Part shown: piece by piece, positions 44,701 to 54,834 of the stretch | How the letters are laid out: each line of letters opens with the position of its first letter | Position numbering within the stretch: the first letter of the stretch is position 1 | Assembly (NCBI GenBank): GCA_033032175.1 | Contig: CM065321.1 | Span: 5,726,501-5,790,500, forward strand | Direction: 5' to 3' | Origin: Saturnia japonica | Lineage: Eukaryota; Arthropoda; Insecta; Lepidoptera; Saturniidae | DNA: 64,000 nucleotides | Notes under the pieces: generated by a model | Database searches by the model: none | Told to the model about the DNA's origin: nothing | The model's input: only the letters and a program-made list of their open reading frames with translations | Program-made: the position numbers and the translations under genes

Positions 44701-44955
44701 TGACGGCTTAGTGACAGAGTATACAAACACCACCTCGATCGACGTGGGTTCGAATCCTATACTGAGTCAGAACGTTCGGTGAAAGGAAATATCTTGATGA
44801 AACCATGGAATGAATATGGCAAATCACCCTCAAGTTGAAAATTTTTCACCAAACACCTATAGGTGTGTTCCAGCAGCTGAACTTGAGAAAACCAATCCTC
44901 CCAATAGATTTAACATACTATGATCTTGGGCCGCTAAAACCTATAAAGAATTTTA
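44701..44955 (+). mobile_element. SINE-C copy
   Basis: Head 'gacggcttagtgacagagta' with B-box GGTTCGAATCC (44748), then TTCGGTGAAAGGAAATATCT, 'catggaatgaatatgg', 'taggtgtgttccagcagctg'. The frame 44835-45257 begins in this SINE, and its remaining part (to 45250) has no recognisable domain. Confidence 0.75.
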
Positions 44956-45355
44956 AAAAAACCTCGCAGACTGGACCACGGAGCTACAATTACACGGTAA
45001 CGCCCATCGAGGTACAAACAAAGAAGGTTGGAAATTCTTATCTTCGTCGTAACCAGCTAACGTGTTCCTTCCTCGTTATACGGTATTGGGTCCTGAAAGG
45101 AGGCGTGAAGAGGCATTTCAGCAGACATAAACGATTGCCGTTGAAATCTGTTTCACTGAACGTCACGGTTATGTTTGAACTGTACAAGTACTTACATATC
45201 TACGGTACATATAGTCATTTTGCCAAGCTAACATACAATAAAAGCATTACTATATGACTAACACTAATTTATTTATCTCTAACCAGGATTTAATCTTAAA
45301 TTTTATGAAAAACCTATAGGTACCTTTCCGTCGCGGAGGTACTGACTACCAAATA

Positions 45356-45880
45356 TATAATAAAATATCAACATCGCACGACATAACCATTTACTTATCT
45401 AATAAAACGATAATGGTATTGTTAAAAAAAAAAAAACAATCGTGACCCGACAATCATTTGAAAAAACCTCTAAACGATTATAAATAGGCGACAGACGACA
45501 ATATCGTGCGGTTGTTAAATGATTCCACACTTAACAGTTATTTTTCTCATTATCGTCACACGAAAAATTGCGATAATTTTCCTGTCATTCAATGTTGCGT
45601 ATCAGTTCATAGTTGCAAAAATGTATTTTAACTCAATATAGATAAGATTTAAAATCGCTTATCGGGTAACAATGCTTATTGTTCAATTCAAAGTATTGTC
45701 CGCAAGGTATTGTCACTAGAATCATAGAATGTGATGTCTCAGTTATCGCTTCGTTCTAAAGCCAAGTGTTAAATAGTTCTAAACGACGGTCACAATAGAT
45801 ATATAATGTAATACATTTATTGTTCGAGATATTGTCAAACTTCCATTGACGTATTGTCGATTCGTATGTGTTAATATTGT
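45356..45880. other. Cluster of ACAAT/ATTGT words
   Basis: More than ten ATTGT or ACAAT words, many as TATTGTC, TATTGTT or ACAATA (for example 45418, 45439, 45450, 45499, 45669, 45679, 45697, 45709, 45820, 45831, 45854). This is the core bound by SOX-type HMG proteins. It is not a tandem array and matches no repeat here. AT content alone raises the count, so a function is inference. Confidence 0.3.
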
Positions 45881-46644
45881 AATCATGTGTGAGATTTATT
45901 TCCAGTACTGCCCTTGTTTTCCCTCTTAGAGTTGTTGCTCTAATACAAAAAATGTATTGGAAACCGGCCAAAACATTTGGCCAAAATTTTAATCGGGTAT
46001 TGCAATAATACAAAAGTTTGTAAATTTGAGAAGCTTTTTATCGGAAACTGACAAACGGTTTGGTAAAATTACAACACTTTTTGTAGGTTTCTTTACCTAC
46101 ATGTCTAGGAAAATTACTCGTATAATATTATAATTTTGGATAAGCATACATTTTTTTGTAATTTTACTCATACTTTTGTTTGCAAAACGATTGTAATTTG
46201 ACAAAAAATAATTAATTGTATATTATCACATTTGTAAAAAAAATATTACATGTACAGACAAAACTACAGTTTTATTTATGAAGATAATATGATTTCGTAT
46301 TAAACGCGTGTCGTAGATTGATTGGTTGTGTTATAATAGTTATATTTATTACAAATTGGAAGTACTGATCTGATTCTGAAATTTCCTTTTTCAGTGAAAA
46401 CTGCGTTCCTGAACTGAACTTAATACCGTTTCTTGTCGATGTCGTAAAATGAAGTCATCAGTCTATACTGGGTCTATACCAGGGTTTCTTAAACTGGGAT
46501 CCATGGACCCCTTGCACTCCTAATATATTTCAGAACGTTATTGCTGAGTGGTGAAACGAAAAATGAAAAAAAAAACTAAAAGGCTCATATTTTTTCAATT
46601 GTTTCGTTTGACGGATGCGAGCACTCATTACCTTTGAAGAAACA

Positions 46645-47075
46645 ATTGACAGTACTGAATTTTTAGTTATTTTATTGAGCTGTTTTAAGAGACATACGAC
46701 TTGAAGTACTAAGAGATGAATTTTATACAAATTGACAGTACTGAATTTTTAGTTATTTTATTGAGCTGTTTTAAGAGACATACGACTTGAAGTACTAAGA
46801 GATGAATTTTATACAAATTGACAGTACTGAATTTTTAGTTATTTTATTGAGCTGTTTTAAGAGACATACGACTTGAAGTACTAAGAGATGAATTTTATAC
46901 AAATTGACAGTACTGAATTTTTAGTTATTTTATTGAGCTGTTTTAAGAGACATACGACTTGAAGTACTAAGAGATGAATTTTATACAAATTGACAGTACT
47001 GAATTTTTAGTTATTTTATTGAGCTGTTTTAAGAGACATACGACTTGAAGTACTAAGAGATGAAATTTATACAAA
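46645..47075 (+). repeat. 86-bp tandem array, five near-identical copies
   Basis: Units begin ATTGACAGTACTGAATTTTT at 46645, 46731, 46817, 46903 and 46989, an exact 86-bp period. The only difference noticed is GAAATTTAT for GAATTTTAT at the end of the last unit. 86 is not a multiple of three and each unit has stops, so it does not encode a protein repeat. The near-identity points to recent expansion. Confidence 0.95.
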
Positions 47076-47199
47076 GAGTCTTGGCGAGTTTTAGTGTTCT
47101 TTTGGACAAGTTTATCATCTACTTGTCAAACACCGTGTCTTGACAATTCTAATACCGTTTTCAACAAAGTACCTGTGTGAGTTAGGATCCTGGGCTCTG

Positions 47200-47321
47200 G
47201 TGTTATTAAAACGAAAAGTCGTAATATATAAAATGTGGACAGCTACATGCGCCTTGCATTATCAAAAACTACTTCTCAATTGAATTTTCTCACTGAGACT
47301 AAACAGCAGCATCCGTCTCAT
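47200..47321 (+). pseudogene. hAT transposase C-terminal remnant
   Basis: GVIKTKSRN, one stop, then NVDSYMRLALSKTTSQLNFL and TETKQQHPSH ending at TAA (47319-47321). The sequence (K-S-R-N..L-N-V..x-M-R-L-A-L-S ... H-P-S-H-stop) is the typical end of ZBED/SCAND3-like hAT transposases, after the dimerisation region. The catalytic residues are absent. Its position 150 bp before the right terminal repeat fits the parent element's layout. Confidence 0.75.
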
Positions 47322-47467
47322 TAACTAGTTTTGATGATTAAATAAACTAATAACGTGATTTTTAAAATGCATTGTTTTATTTCCTACAAATTTATCGACA
47401 TAGGTCCATGGTAGTTTTGAAATTCTGAAAGTGTGTTCCGTGTCTACAAATAGTTTAAGAACTACTG

Positions 47468-48257
47468 GTATAGGCTAATTCATTAGTCCAGTAAAATTTG
47501 AACGCAAAATTTATTCTTTACTATTTGATCTAGGAAGAGATCAATAAAGATTGATAAAAAGCCAAGAGTTGCATGAAAACGTATCTCCATGCTCACAAAA
47601 CCACTTTACGCTTTAAACGTCAAGGTAACTAAATCCCTGGGGGACGTTATATTAAAAAATATATCGATGGTGGTAGTCAACCTGTAACCTCTAACTACTA
47701 AGTTATACAAAACTAAATCCCATTTGAATAATGACGGCAACATCAGTGGCTAACCCGCGGCATGGCAGCGTCGTCTAGAGCCGAGTCATGGCGGACTCCC
47801 CGGTCCTCGGATAAAAACTGTTTTAACCCTTTAACTCGGACCTTAAGTGTCCAATTAGCGATGCAGTGTTAAAACGAACGCGGCGACACTCAAGGCCCGA
47901 ATTTACACTCCCGATTTACAAAGAAGTATTGATGCATTTTTGAAGTGCTAAGAATCTTTTAGTAATGATTACATGTTAAAATGAAAACCTAATTGTAAGT
48001 TATGAATTAGGTGTCATGAAGGTGAGCCTGTGAAGTAAGGTGTATTTTTTAAATAATATTTTATAATAAATGATAATATCCGAGCAACCACGATTCTTGC
48101 AAAAGCTTATCTAGGTACCTCTAACCTGGAAAATAAAACATTATCTAAATACAAAATTTTATCCAAATCGTTAGAACCCTTTCTCAGACACCAATAACCT
48201 ATACAATACATAGGTATTATACAAGAAATGCTGACTTATTTTAAATATAGGTATAAC
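47468..48257. other. Single-copy-looking stretch with complex block
   Basis: 47730-47935 is GC-richer ('ctaacccgcggcatggcagc', 'gccgagtcatggcggactcc', 'cttaagtgtccaattagcga') and not repeated here. It is similar in style to 35690-35960 ('aaccctttaa' occurs in both). No frame assigned. Confidence 0.3.
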
Positions 48258-48430
48258 AAAGTTGGCAAACAAGCTTACGGCCCGCCTGATTGTAAACGGC
48301 TACCGTAGCCTACGGAGGCTCATAATACCATAGATATCATTAAAGCGTTGCTGATCTTGAACCCCTCTTCTCCAAGGAGTTCTGGAAACCATACTCACCG
48401 TAGAAACACAATACTAGGTTATTTGGCTGC
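48258..48430 (+). repeat. Rep-E copy (5' half)
   Basis: 'agttggcaaacaagcttacg', 'gcccgcctgattgtaaacgg', 'ctaccgtagcctacggaggc', 'ctccaaggagttctggaaac', 'catactcaccgtagaaacac'. The first CTACCGTAGCC / GGCTACGG words are self-complementary in part. The frame 48348-48665 starts inside this repeat. Confidence 0.7.
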
Positions 48431-49259
48431 GAATATCTGTAGGGTAGTAGGTAAAAACAAATCGAAGTGGTTATTTTGTAGTCACTGGGTGTATGAGAAA
48501 TGGTTAGAAACTTTTAAATTGATACAAAAAACAGGCAAGTCACGTCTGTTAGATTTTAACATCTTCAAAGCGGCACCACAAGGAAGACTGTCACAGCATA
48601 ATGCAAAATGGCTTCTTTGTCTGTTGTTGTCCTTTTTAATTCGTAACTTTTATGCGTCAAAGTGATTCACTGGGATTTCTTTTATCGCTTACCATAAAAC
48701 CAAATCCAGACCAAAAACTACTCGCATGGTAAAGTATGTGAGTATATTTTTTTAAAATATTTTATTACTTTAAAATTTTGTTATTTTTTTAATGCTACAA
48801 CTATAGTGACCAAACTTTTTTATTAGAGAACATATTTTGACGACAAAAACCGTAGTAAAAGGTTTTTTTGTACTGAGTTTGGGTGTTTCTAAGAGGTGGT
48901 TTTTCTTTAGCCACTGTTAAAATAAAAAATGTGAATGTATATTGAACAAGATGGAATGACTTATTACTTATTACACTTACTTTGTTTATTTATTTTGTTA
49001 TTATTAGCTTTTAGGAACTAGTGCGGTTGCATGGTGCCGTTAATAAATCGGAATAAAAACGTTGCTGATAATTAAAAAAATACTGTGATCACTCTAGCTG
49101 AGTGCAGGGTGACTTGACTCGCACGCAATGCAAATTCTCCAAAATTATGTGTTAACAATCTGGTTGGAAGAATATTGCTATTTGTAAGGAATAATGTGAA
49201 GACATTGTCAACGGAGGATCAATTATTTATAGAGTAGGCAGTGTTGCAGTGAAATATAT
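48431..49259. other. No feature recognised
   Basis: 48435-48665 stays open on the plus strand for about 75 codons beyond Rep-E (KWLETFKLIQKTGKSRLLDF) with no domain I recognise. The rest is AT-rich. Confidence 0.3.
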
Positions 49260-49838
49260 AAAATTTATGATAATCACGAATATGCCATTGAAATGTTTAT
49301 TGTCCGTTTGTATGTACGAATTTAAATCAAAAACAGTTTGATCGGTTATTATGAGATTTTGTACACGAGAAGCTTAAATCATTGGTCAAATGATAGGCTG
49401 TAAGAATTTTCAACAATACTAGAAATTGTAAAAGAAAATATGTATTACCAAAATAAATTTTTTATTACTTCTCAATCCGATTTTGATGAAATTTTATACA
49501 CGGGAAGTTTTAGTGTCTAATCGTAAAAGAAAATATTTACGAGAATTTTTTTAATTAATTCTTAACCGATTTTGATGAAATTTCGTACACGTGAAGTATA
49601 TATAAGTCATTCCATAATTGATAGGATATAAGAAATGTCAGTTTCAGAATTCTTTACTAAAAATGTTTTGTTATTTTCAACAGATTTTGATGAAATTTTG
49701 TACACGGAAAATATACCTATGACATTCTTAAACTGATCGGCTATATGAATTGTCAATAACAGCGGTAAAAATAAAACTATGAGACGAAAATAAATTTTGT
49801 TTAATAAACATGTGGGGAGCCGCGGGGCTCTGTTAGCT
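49260..49838 (+). mobile_element. Hel-6 copy with internal repeats
   Basis: Four imperfect internal repeats, each with a '(cc)gattttgatgaaatttTgtacacgGgaag' core (20 shown: GATTTTGATGAAATTTTGTA), start near 49340, 49474, 49564 and 49680. The end GGAGCCGCGGGGCTCTGTTAG has the stem GAGCC/GGCTC, with TTAG in place of CTAG. Confidence 0.65.
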
Positions 49839-50299
49839 TAATTACATAGATATATCGTAGGGGGTTTTTTTTTAAACATTTTTTTTTAACAGATATTTTT
49901 TTTATAAAGTTAGGAATGTTACACATAGTCGCCGACAGAAAAATAAAAGAAAAGATTTTATCTACGTTCGAATTTCAAAAAACTGTTTACATTTGCGACT
50001 TGTATCTGCCGGGACATCTATTAGCAGGATGCGAGTAAACTGTTTAAAAGCTACCGGGGTTCACTCGGTCAATGTTTGTTTTGGACAAAGTGGACTCAGC
50101 GACTTGAGAAAACCATTGAGGATGAGAATGGGTGTTCGACTTATTTGCAAATATAGCCATATTATCGCTTGCGTTAGGAAAGCGGGAGCCACTACAAAAA
50201 GATTAAAGCTTTTAAAGTGGAGGTACAAAGGTTTTGTTTATTGAATGTAACGAAGAAGTGAAAGTCATTTTAAATTATCTGTACATATTATATTAGTGC
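49839..50299. other. Unassigned stretch with an 83-codon frame
   Basis: 49993-50244 is open on the plus strand (VSAGTSISRMRVNCLKATGV, SGLSDLRKPLRMRMGVRLIC) and GC-richer than its flanks. It starts at a TTG, has no upstream ATG or clear splice sites, and matches no family I know. Poly-T and poly-A runs lie at 49867-49905. Confidence 0.25.
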
Positions 50300-50612
50300 A
50301 CAAAATCATTGGTAGCGTATTCGAATACCGTGAGTTCGAATCCCTACAATGAGTCTGAGCATTCAAAAAAATGAAAACATCATGATGAAAGCGTAGGTAG
50401 CATGTTGATAGGGCATTTTGTAATGGCTGCTTACCTAGCTACCGCCCTCAAGTTGATAATATGTCGCCAAGTGCCTATTGATATGTTTCGGCATTTCCGC
50501 TTGATAAGCCAGTTTCCTCATTTGGCTTAATATGCTATCATCTCGAGCCATATTCTCACTTAACGTCAAGAGAAATTGTGGCCAAAGGCTATACCTAGTT
50601 ACCTAATACCTA
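50300..50612 (+). mobile_element. SINE-C copy
   Basis: Head 'cattggtagcgtattcgaat', B-box GAGTTCGAATCCC (50333), then GAGCATTCAAAAAAATGAAA, 'agctaccgccctcaagttga', 'taatatgtcgccaagtgcct', and the 3' part 'tgctatcatctcgagcc'. Confidence 0.75.
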
Positions 50613-51794
50613 TAAAAATACGTTTTATAAAATATGCATTTTCATGATTTTTTAATCAACTGTTGATATCATATTGAAGAATTGTTAATAATTGTTACAT
50701 AATATAAAATCCATTCGTAAGGATTTTAAGTTAGTAACAAATTAAGTAGAAGCCATGTGAGTCCTATGACATAGCGCCACGCAGTGGAGGTCCCTTCTGA
50801 CTACTAATCATTTCCACACACACTCGACCTTTGCAACACCGCCGTAGTGTGTACCCGACTTTAAAACCTTCCTAAATTTAAATTTAGAACGTCGTAAGTG
50901 CTTAGCGATTCGTCGGCGTTTATGCCATTATAATTTTTAATGTTTTTTCGTGACTAATGTTGTTTAGACACCACTGGCCAGTGAGACCACCACCGTGTGT
51001 TTACCCCCTTAGCTGTAACAAATTAGTGTTGCTAGATTTTAAAATAACAATAGGCTCGTAATGTGTTGACGTGAAAAAACATAAAATCATTTAATGATTA
51101 TTACACATTAAAATGTATAAATTTCATAGGTAGATACCACATTAGTTCGAATGAGTGGTGCTTGGAACACCTACTTTGTTACTTTTAGATTATTTATTTA
51201 ATTTTTCGGTATTTAATTTCATCTATACAATTAATAACATTAAATAGTATGAATGAACTTGTAATTATAACAACGAGGGTCTGGAGATCTGTAGTTCAGG
51301 TCATTGTACCTTTTTCAGACTCCCGACCCCACATTTTTTTTTTGTTTTTTTTGCAATTTGTGAGGTCAAATAAATAAAAACTTATTGTTACAAAAAAAAA
51401 CCTATTAATATTATTAGGTATTTTATATGGAAAATTTGCATGAATAAATTGCATTTAATAAAGGAATAAATATGTCATATCAAAAATTTGTTCAGTGGAT
51501 TTTACATCAAATGGTCCGGAAAGCGACAAACCAAAGGAAAATCACAATCACTATATGTATGTGGTGGTCGCGATCCCTACCACCCGCTTTTAAAGTATCC
51601 ATGTTTTGACATGAAACTTTTAAATGATCCAGAAAAAATATAAAAATGTCTGCGCCTCGGCCCAAATTGCGTCAACCACGCCACCCACGCCAACAGCCGC
51701 AGACGGACTAACCCACCCGCATTAGATGTTTCACATCAACAAAACGTCATCAATTTTTCTTCTTTGGCCTTCCAGCATGTCATGGACAGTGCTA
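50613..51794. other. No gene recognised
   Basis: 50745-50870 and 51650-51725 are GC-richer patches ('ttgcgtcaaccacgccaccc', 'cacgccaacagccgcagacg') with no frames. 51495-51600 carries 'atgtatgtggtggtcgcgat', similar to an internal block of Hel-3 at 52110-52130. Confidence 0.35.
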
Positions 51795-51996
51795 TTTTTG
51801 CTTTTGTTCTTTTTATTCTTCTTGTTTTGGCGCCGCAAAAAGCACGTGCCACTGTCATTGTTTTTAAGCCTTCAAAAAAATTTTCTACTATTGATACAAA
51901 ATGGGGTCTTCTGACAAGATGGTGGCTCTTTTGACAGAACTATCTAGGGAGTTTTTGTGACATCTCAGAATGAATGCTAGTACTTTATATTTATAA
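51795..51996 (-). repeat. Rep-M, distal part (interrupted copy)
   Basis: The antisense of the CAAAACAAGAAGAA tail (51800-51830), 'gccgcaaaaagcacgtgcca', 'gacaagatggtggctctttt' and the AACTCC block at 51948-51958. The repeat is cut at 51996/51997 by Hel-3 and resumes at 52383. Confidence 0.7.
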
Positions 51997-52382
51997 CTAG
52001 CTGGTACCCGCGACTTTGTCTGCGTATTATTGGATATACATAGACTGATTTCGGAACACGACACAACCAGAAGAAAATCTTAGATGGGTTTTTCACTATA
52101 TTTACGGTGGACGCGACCCTTACCACCCCACTATATTACTACATAATATGCACCAGATGCTTTCAAACACGGCAAAGCATAAAAAAAAATAGACGGGTAT
52201 TATTTTTTAAGATAACAGTGGTTAAGTTATAATTTATACTAGGATAAAAAATACCCTATGTCTTATTCCAGATCATAGACTATCTGTGTGACAAATTTCA
52301 TCTAAATCCGTTAAGCCGTTTTTATGTGATTGGGTAACAAACATCCAAACATACACACTTTCACATTTATTATATTAGTAGG
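51997..52382 (-). mobile_element. Hel-3 inserted in Rep-M
   Basis: On the minus strand it ends GACAAAGTCGCGGGTACCAG then CTAG|T and begins CCTACTAATATAATAAATG (the first T of TCC is missing). It is longer than the copy at 22312 by an internal block (52110-52190) containing 'ggtggacgcgacccttacca'. No flanking duplication, as expected for a Helitron. Confidence 0.8.
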
Positions 52383-52520
52383 TTTCACTTCACTTATGCA
52401 CAACAATGAAACTATATCATGTAAAAAGTCATCAGTTTTCTATAATGTAGGATTAAAAAACCTAAATTAATGAGTGAAAAATAAAAACCACATGTCATTT
52501 CAAGATCCCGTCAAAAATTC
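52383..52520 (-). repeat. Rep-M, proximal part (interrupted copy)
   Basis: 'tttcacttcacttatgcaca' joins directly to the pre-insertion sequence (compare 'ttgttcacttcacatatgca' at 1445). It runs to CAAGATCCCGTCAAAAATTC at the outer end. Confidence 0.7.
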
Positions 52521-52997
52521 TGTTTTTGTTCTTATACAGTTTTCATATGTAAATAAGATTGTATACCAGGCCATTTAGATACCTACTTACTTTTATAAAT
52601 ATTTATTAGTAAATATTCTAAGGATTTGACAACTTTCATTAATAAGTAAGTAATTAGGTTTAATTATCGCGTATAAAATCGTTGGCAATTGCTAGTCCAC
52701 TAAACAAGGTTACTGAGATGTGTTATTTAAAAAATCGTCCAACCCACCCGTTCAATCGTTAACCCCGCAATGAAATCTGGGACGCCATTAAGGGATTAAA
52801 AATAATAACTACCCTCGTTTGTACCGAGGGCTGCCATTGGACGCGTATGGACCCAAGGGTTCTGGCTCATAATGAACTATTTACACGGTTTAGGGTTGAA
52901 ATCTCGGACTCGCGAAGGTATGTTCAATTTTAAATTAAAATAAAAACATTTTTTTTTTCTATGTCACGCATTTAGTATTGTCAATCAATATGTTTTA
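52521..52997. other. Unassigned; complex block
   Basis: 52735-52910 ('cgttaaccccgcaatgaaat', 'gtttgtaccgagggctgcca', 'ggacgcgtatggacccaagg') is single-copy here and less AT-rich. No frame or repeat match. Confidence 0.25.
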
Positions 52998-53179
52998 TCT
53001 ATATTAATAAATCTGTAGTTCTGTCTGTACACATAATTGTTAGACAAGTAATCACGAATATAATGTTTTTGTCTGTCTCTGTGTTGGTATCTATACCTAC
53101 CTTTATTTAATTCAACTCAAATAGCTCGACAGATTTTTGATGAAATTTTGTATTTCTGGAAGCTTATGACATTGCTCAA
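52998..53179 (+). mobile_element. Hel-6, 5' part split by Hel-2
   Basis: Begins A|TCTATATTAATAAATCTGTA with the A at 52997. It includes 'agatttttgatgaaattttg' and breaks off at GACATTGCTCAA (53168-53179). The 3' part follows the Hel-2 insertion at 55174. Confidence 0.75.
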
Positions 53180-53468
53180 TCTATACATAGTATAAAATGA
53201 AGGCGCTTCCCGCTGTCTGTCCCTATGTACGCTTAGATCTTTTAAACTACACTATGAACTTGAATGCGGTTTTCACTAAGGTTTAGAGGATTTTTTAAGG
53301 AATTCAGTTTTTGTATAGGTAGTAGAGAAAATGCAATTATTTGTAATCAAGTAATCAAAAAATTATTTTCGGACGCTTACATGGCTTACGATGGCTACAC
53401 CTTATGAGATACATCAAAATAATATTGGAAGGAATTGTATTTCTTTAAAAAGCATAGAGAAGAGTCCG

Positions 53469-53482
53469 CGACGAGATTTCCT
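53469..53482 (+). repeat. Target-site duplication, left copy
   Basis: CGACGAGATTTCCT, repeated exactly at 54552-54565. The last T may belong to the poly-T tract, so the duplication is 13 or 14 bp. The uninterrupted Hel-2 at 37085-37135 has a single, diverged version ('ctatctcctaaggttgac'). Confidence 0.9.
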
Positions 53483-54551
53483 TTTTTTTTTTTTTTTTGT
53501 TAACGTGGAGTGGAAAACCCGTCATGGGTACACACTCGCCCGGGGGAACGAGTGGTTATGTGAGACTCCTACTCACTAAAAAACTCCACGGTGCACCGTC
53601 CGCCGCCATGCTGGGGCGACGCGGACACTGCGCTGGCATTCAGCCGCGCCGCCCCGGCGGCAAGGCCCGGAAGGGCCGCCCGCTGACGGAGACAGCCCGG
53701 TGAACCAAACCAGTGCAATGGGAAGACAGGCCCCCCGACCCATCTCCCCTTGGTTCGGCCTGGCAGGAGAAGGAGGCGGATGAACCACCACCTGTCCCCC
53801 ACCCACCCGTCGTTGGGTTTTTTATAGAGGTTTTCTCCTCTGTCTCTGCCATAATGTTTGGCATATGGCGGGGGTAAGGGGCGAATGAACGCACCCCCAC
53901 CCCGCTAGCCCGGCCATGATTTTTTACCGAGGTTTTCTCCTCTGCCGTCCTGTAACGGCAGGAGAAGGAGGCGAATGAACGCACCCCCTCCCCCACCAGT
54001 CCGTCGTTGGTTTTTTATAGAGGTTTCCTCCTCTGCCGTCATTAAGCTCCCGTCCGTCCTTGTCAAGTCCGTCTTTGATTTTTTAACGAGGTGCTCATCC
54101 TCAACCGTCCGGTTATTTTTTTAAGTGGTTTCCTTCCACTGTCCGTCCTTGATTTTTTATACTGGTGGTTTTCTCCACCTCCGTCCAGTAATTTTTTAAG
54201 GTGGTTGTCTTCCACCGTCCGTCCGTGATTTTTTAAAGGGTGGTTTACTCCACCACAGTCCGTCCAAGGTTTTTTAAGGTGGTTTACTCCATCGCCGTCA
54301 GCGATTTTTTAAAGAGGTTGTATCCTCTCAATTTTTTAAGGAGGTTTTCTTCCTCCTCCGCTGTCATTGACGAGTCCGTCCGTAGTGGACGAGCCGAAGC
54401 AGGTCCACTCTTGCCCCATCCCCTGTCTCCTCTGATGAGCAGAGGGGTACAGGGGAGGAACGCCTTTGGTCTGGTATTAGCCGTCGGCCGTGAAGCGGCC
54501 GCCGTTGCCCGGGGCACACCACGAGGAGGTTCCAGACATAGTGCCCCACGA
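53482..54551 (-). mobile_element. ~1.07-kb retroposon with hairpin array
   Basis: A T17 run at 53482-53498 follows the left target copy, so the element was reverse-transcribed from an RNA reading on the minus strand with a poly(A) tail. It is far more GC-rich than the host DNA. In sense order: a 5' block (54551-54370, rich in CGGCCG-type words), a hairpin array (54356-53818), a GC-rich block with GGCGG words (53800-53600), and a 3' end GAGTTTTTTAGTGAGTAGGA ... GGGTTTTCCACTCCACG. The 3' block resembles ends of R1-like lepidopteran LINEs as I remember them, so it may be a LINE-derived non-autonomous element. Open frames (up to 123 codons, both strands) carry no domain and mostly reflect repeats and low stop density. 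Confidence 0.8.
53818..54356. repeat. Array of 11 covarying hairpins, each after a T6 tract
   Basis: Each unit is TTTTTT plus 2-5 nt, a stem of 4-5 bp, a 6-7 nt loop, then the other arm and usually CCGTC/CCGTCC. The stems are AGAGG/CCTCT (53826, 54019, 54313), GAGG/CCTC (53929, 54088), AGTGG/CCACT (54124), GGTGG/CCACC (54164, 54200, 54239), GGTGG/CCATC with a G:U pair (54278) and GGAGG/CCTCC (54340). Two stem positions have changed on both arms together. The first three units are about 95 bp long and the rest 35-60 bp. Sense-strand reading of some units gives EEKTS(V/I)KN-like peptides, but others contain stops. Confidence 0.85.
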
Positions 54552-54565
54552 CGACGAGATTTCCT
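54552..54565 (+). repeat. Target-site duplication, right copy
   Basis: CGACGAGATTTCCT directly followed by AAGGTTAACTCAC, which continues Hel-2 (compare CTAAGGTTGAC at 37119). Confidence 0.9.
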
Positions 54566-54834
54566 AAGGTTAACTCACAGTAACCACTTTTATCTTCAAC
54601 ATAATAATTAAAAATATTATGTTATTTGCGCATCTATTTTCTCCATTTCAGTATTGATATTTGTCCAGATAAGTTAACTTGGGCATTTAATCTAGAATAA
54701 TAATTTTCTTTACAGTTTTCCATTCAAATGAATACCGTAGAAGATATCACGAATTCAAAATTATTCGCGACCAAAAAATTCCAACTTAAAAACATGTATG
54801 ATAAATTGCGCGATGTGAGGTAAGCGCACTATTC

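Larger units (their letters stand above)
46480..47467 (+). mobile_element. Non-autonomous hAT transposon
   Basis: The terminal inverted repeats CAGGGTTTCTTAAACT (left) and CAGTAGTTCTTAAACT (rc of right) agree at 13 of 16 positions, and CCATGGACC words sit just inside both ends. The 8-bp flanks GTCTATAC and GTATAGGC agree at 5 of 8, a weak match to the 8-bp hAT target duplication. The interior keeps the transposase C-terminus and an 86-bp tandem array. Most of the transposase gene is gone. Confidence 0.8.

Noticed and set aside
44835..45257. 140-codon plus-strand ORF
   Set aside because: The first 40 codons are SINE-C and the remainder has no domain or coding-like signal.
46645..47075. CRISPR-like regular array
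   Set aside because: The whole 86-bp unit repeats with no variable spacer, in a eukaryotic hAT element.
48348..48665. 105-codon plus-strand ORF
   Set aside because: It starts inside Rep-E, and the rest has no recognisable feature.
51726..51914. Hydrophobic 62-codon ORF resembling a membrane protein
   Set aside because: It is the antisense of the Rep-M GAA-rich tail, which yields Leu/Phe runs.
53569..53996. Several overlapping 76-118 codon frames in the GC-rich retroposon
   Set aside because: Frames on both strands stay open because of GC content and repeated units. There is no domain, and the repeats explain the internal similarity.
54240..54611. 123-codon plus-strand frame
   Set aside because: It is antisense to the retroposon, begins inside the hairpin array and runs past the target duplication into Hel-2.
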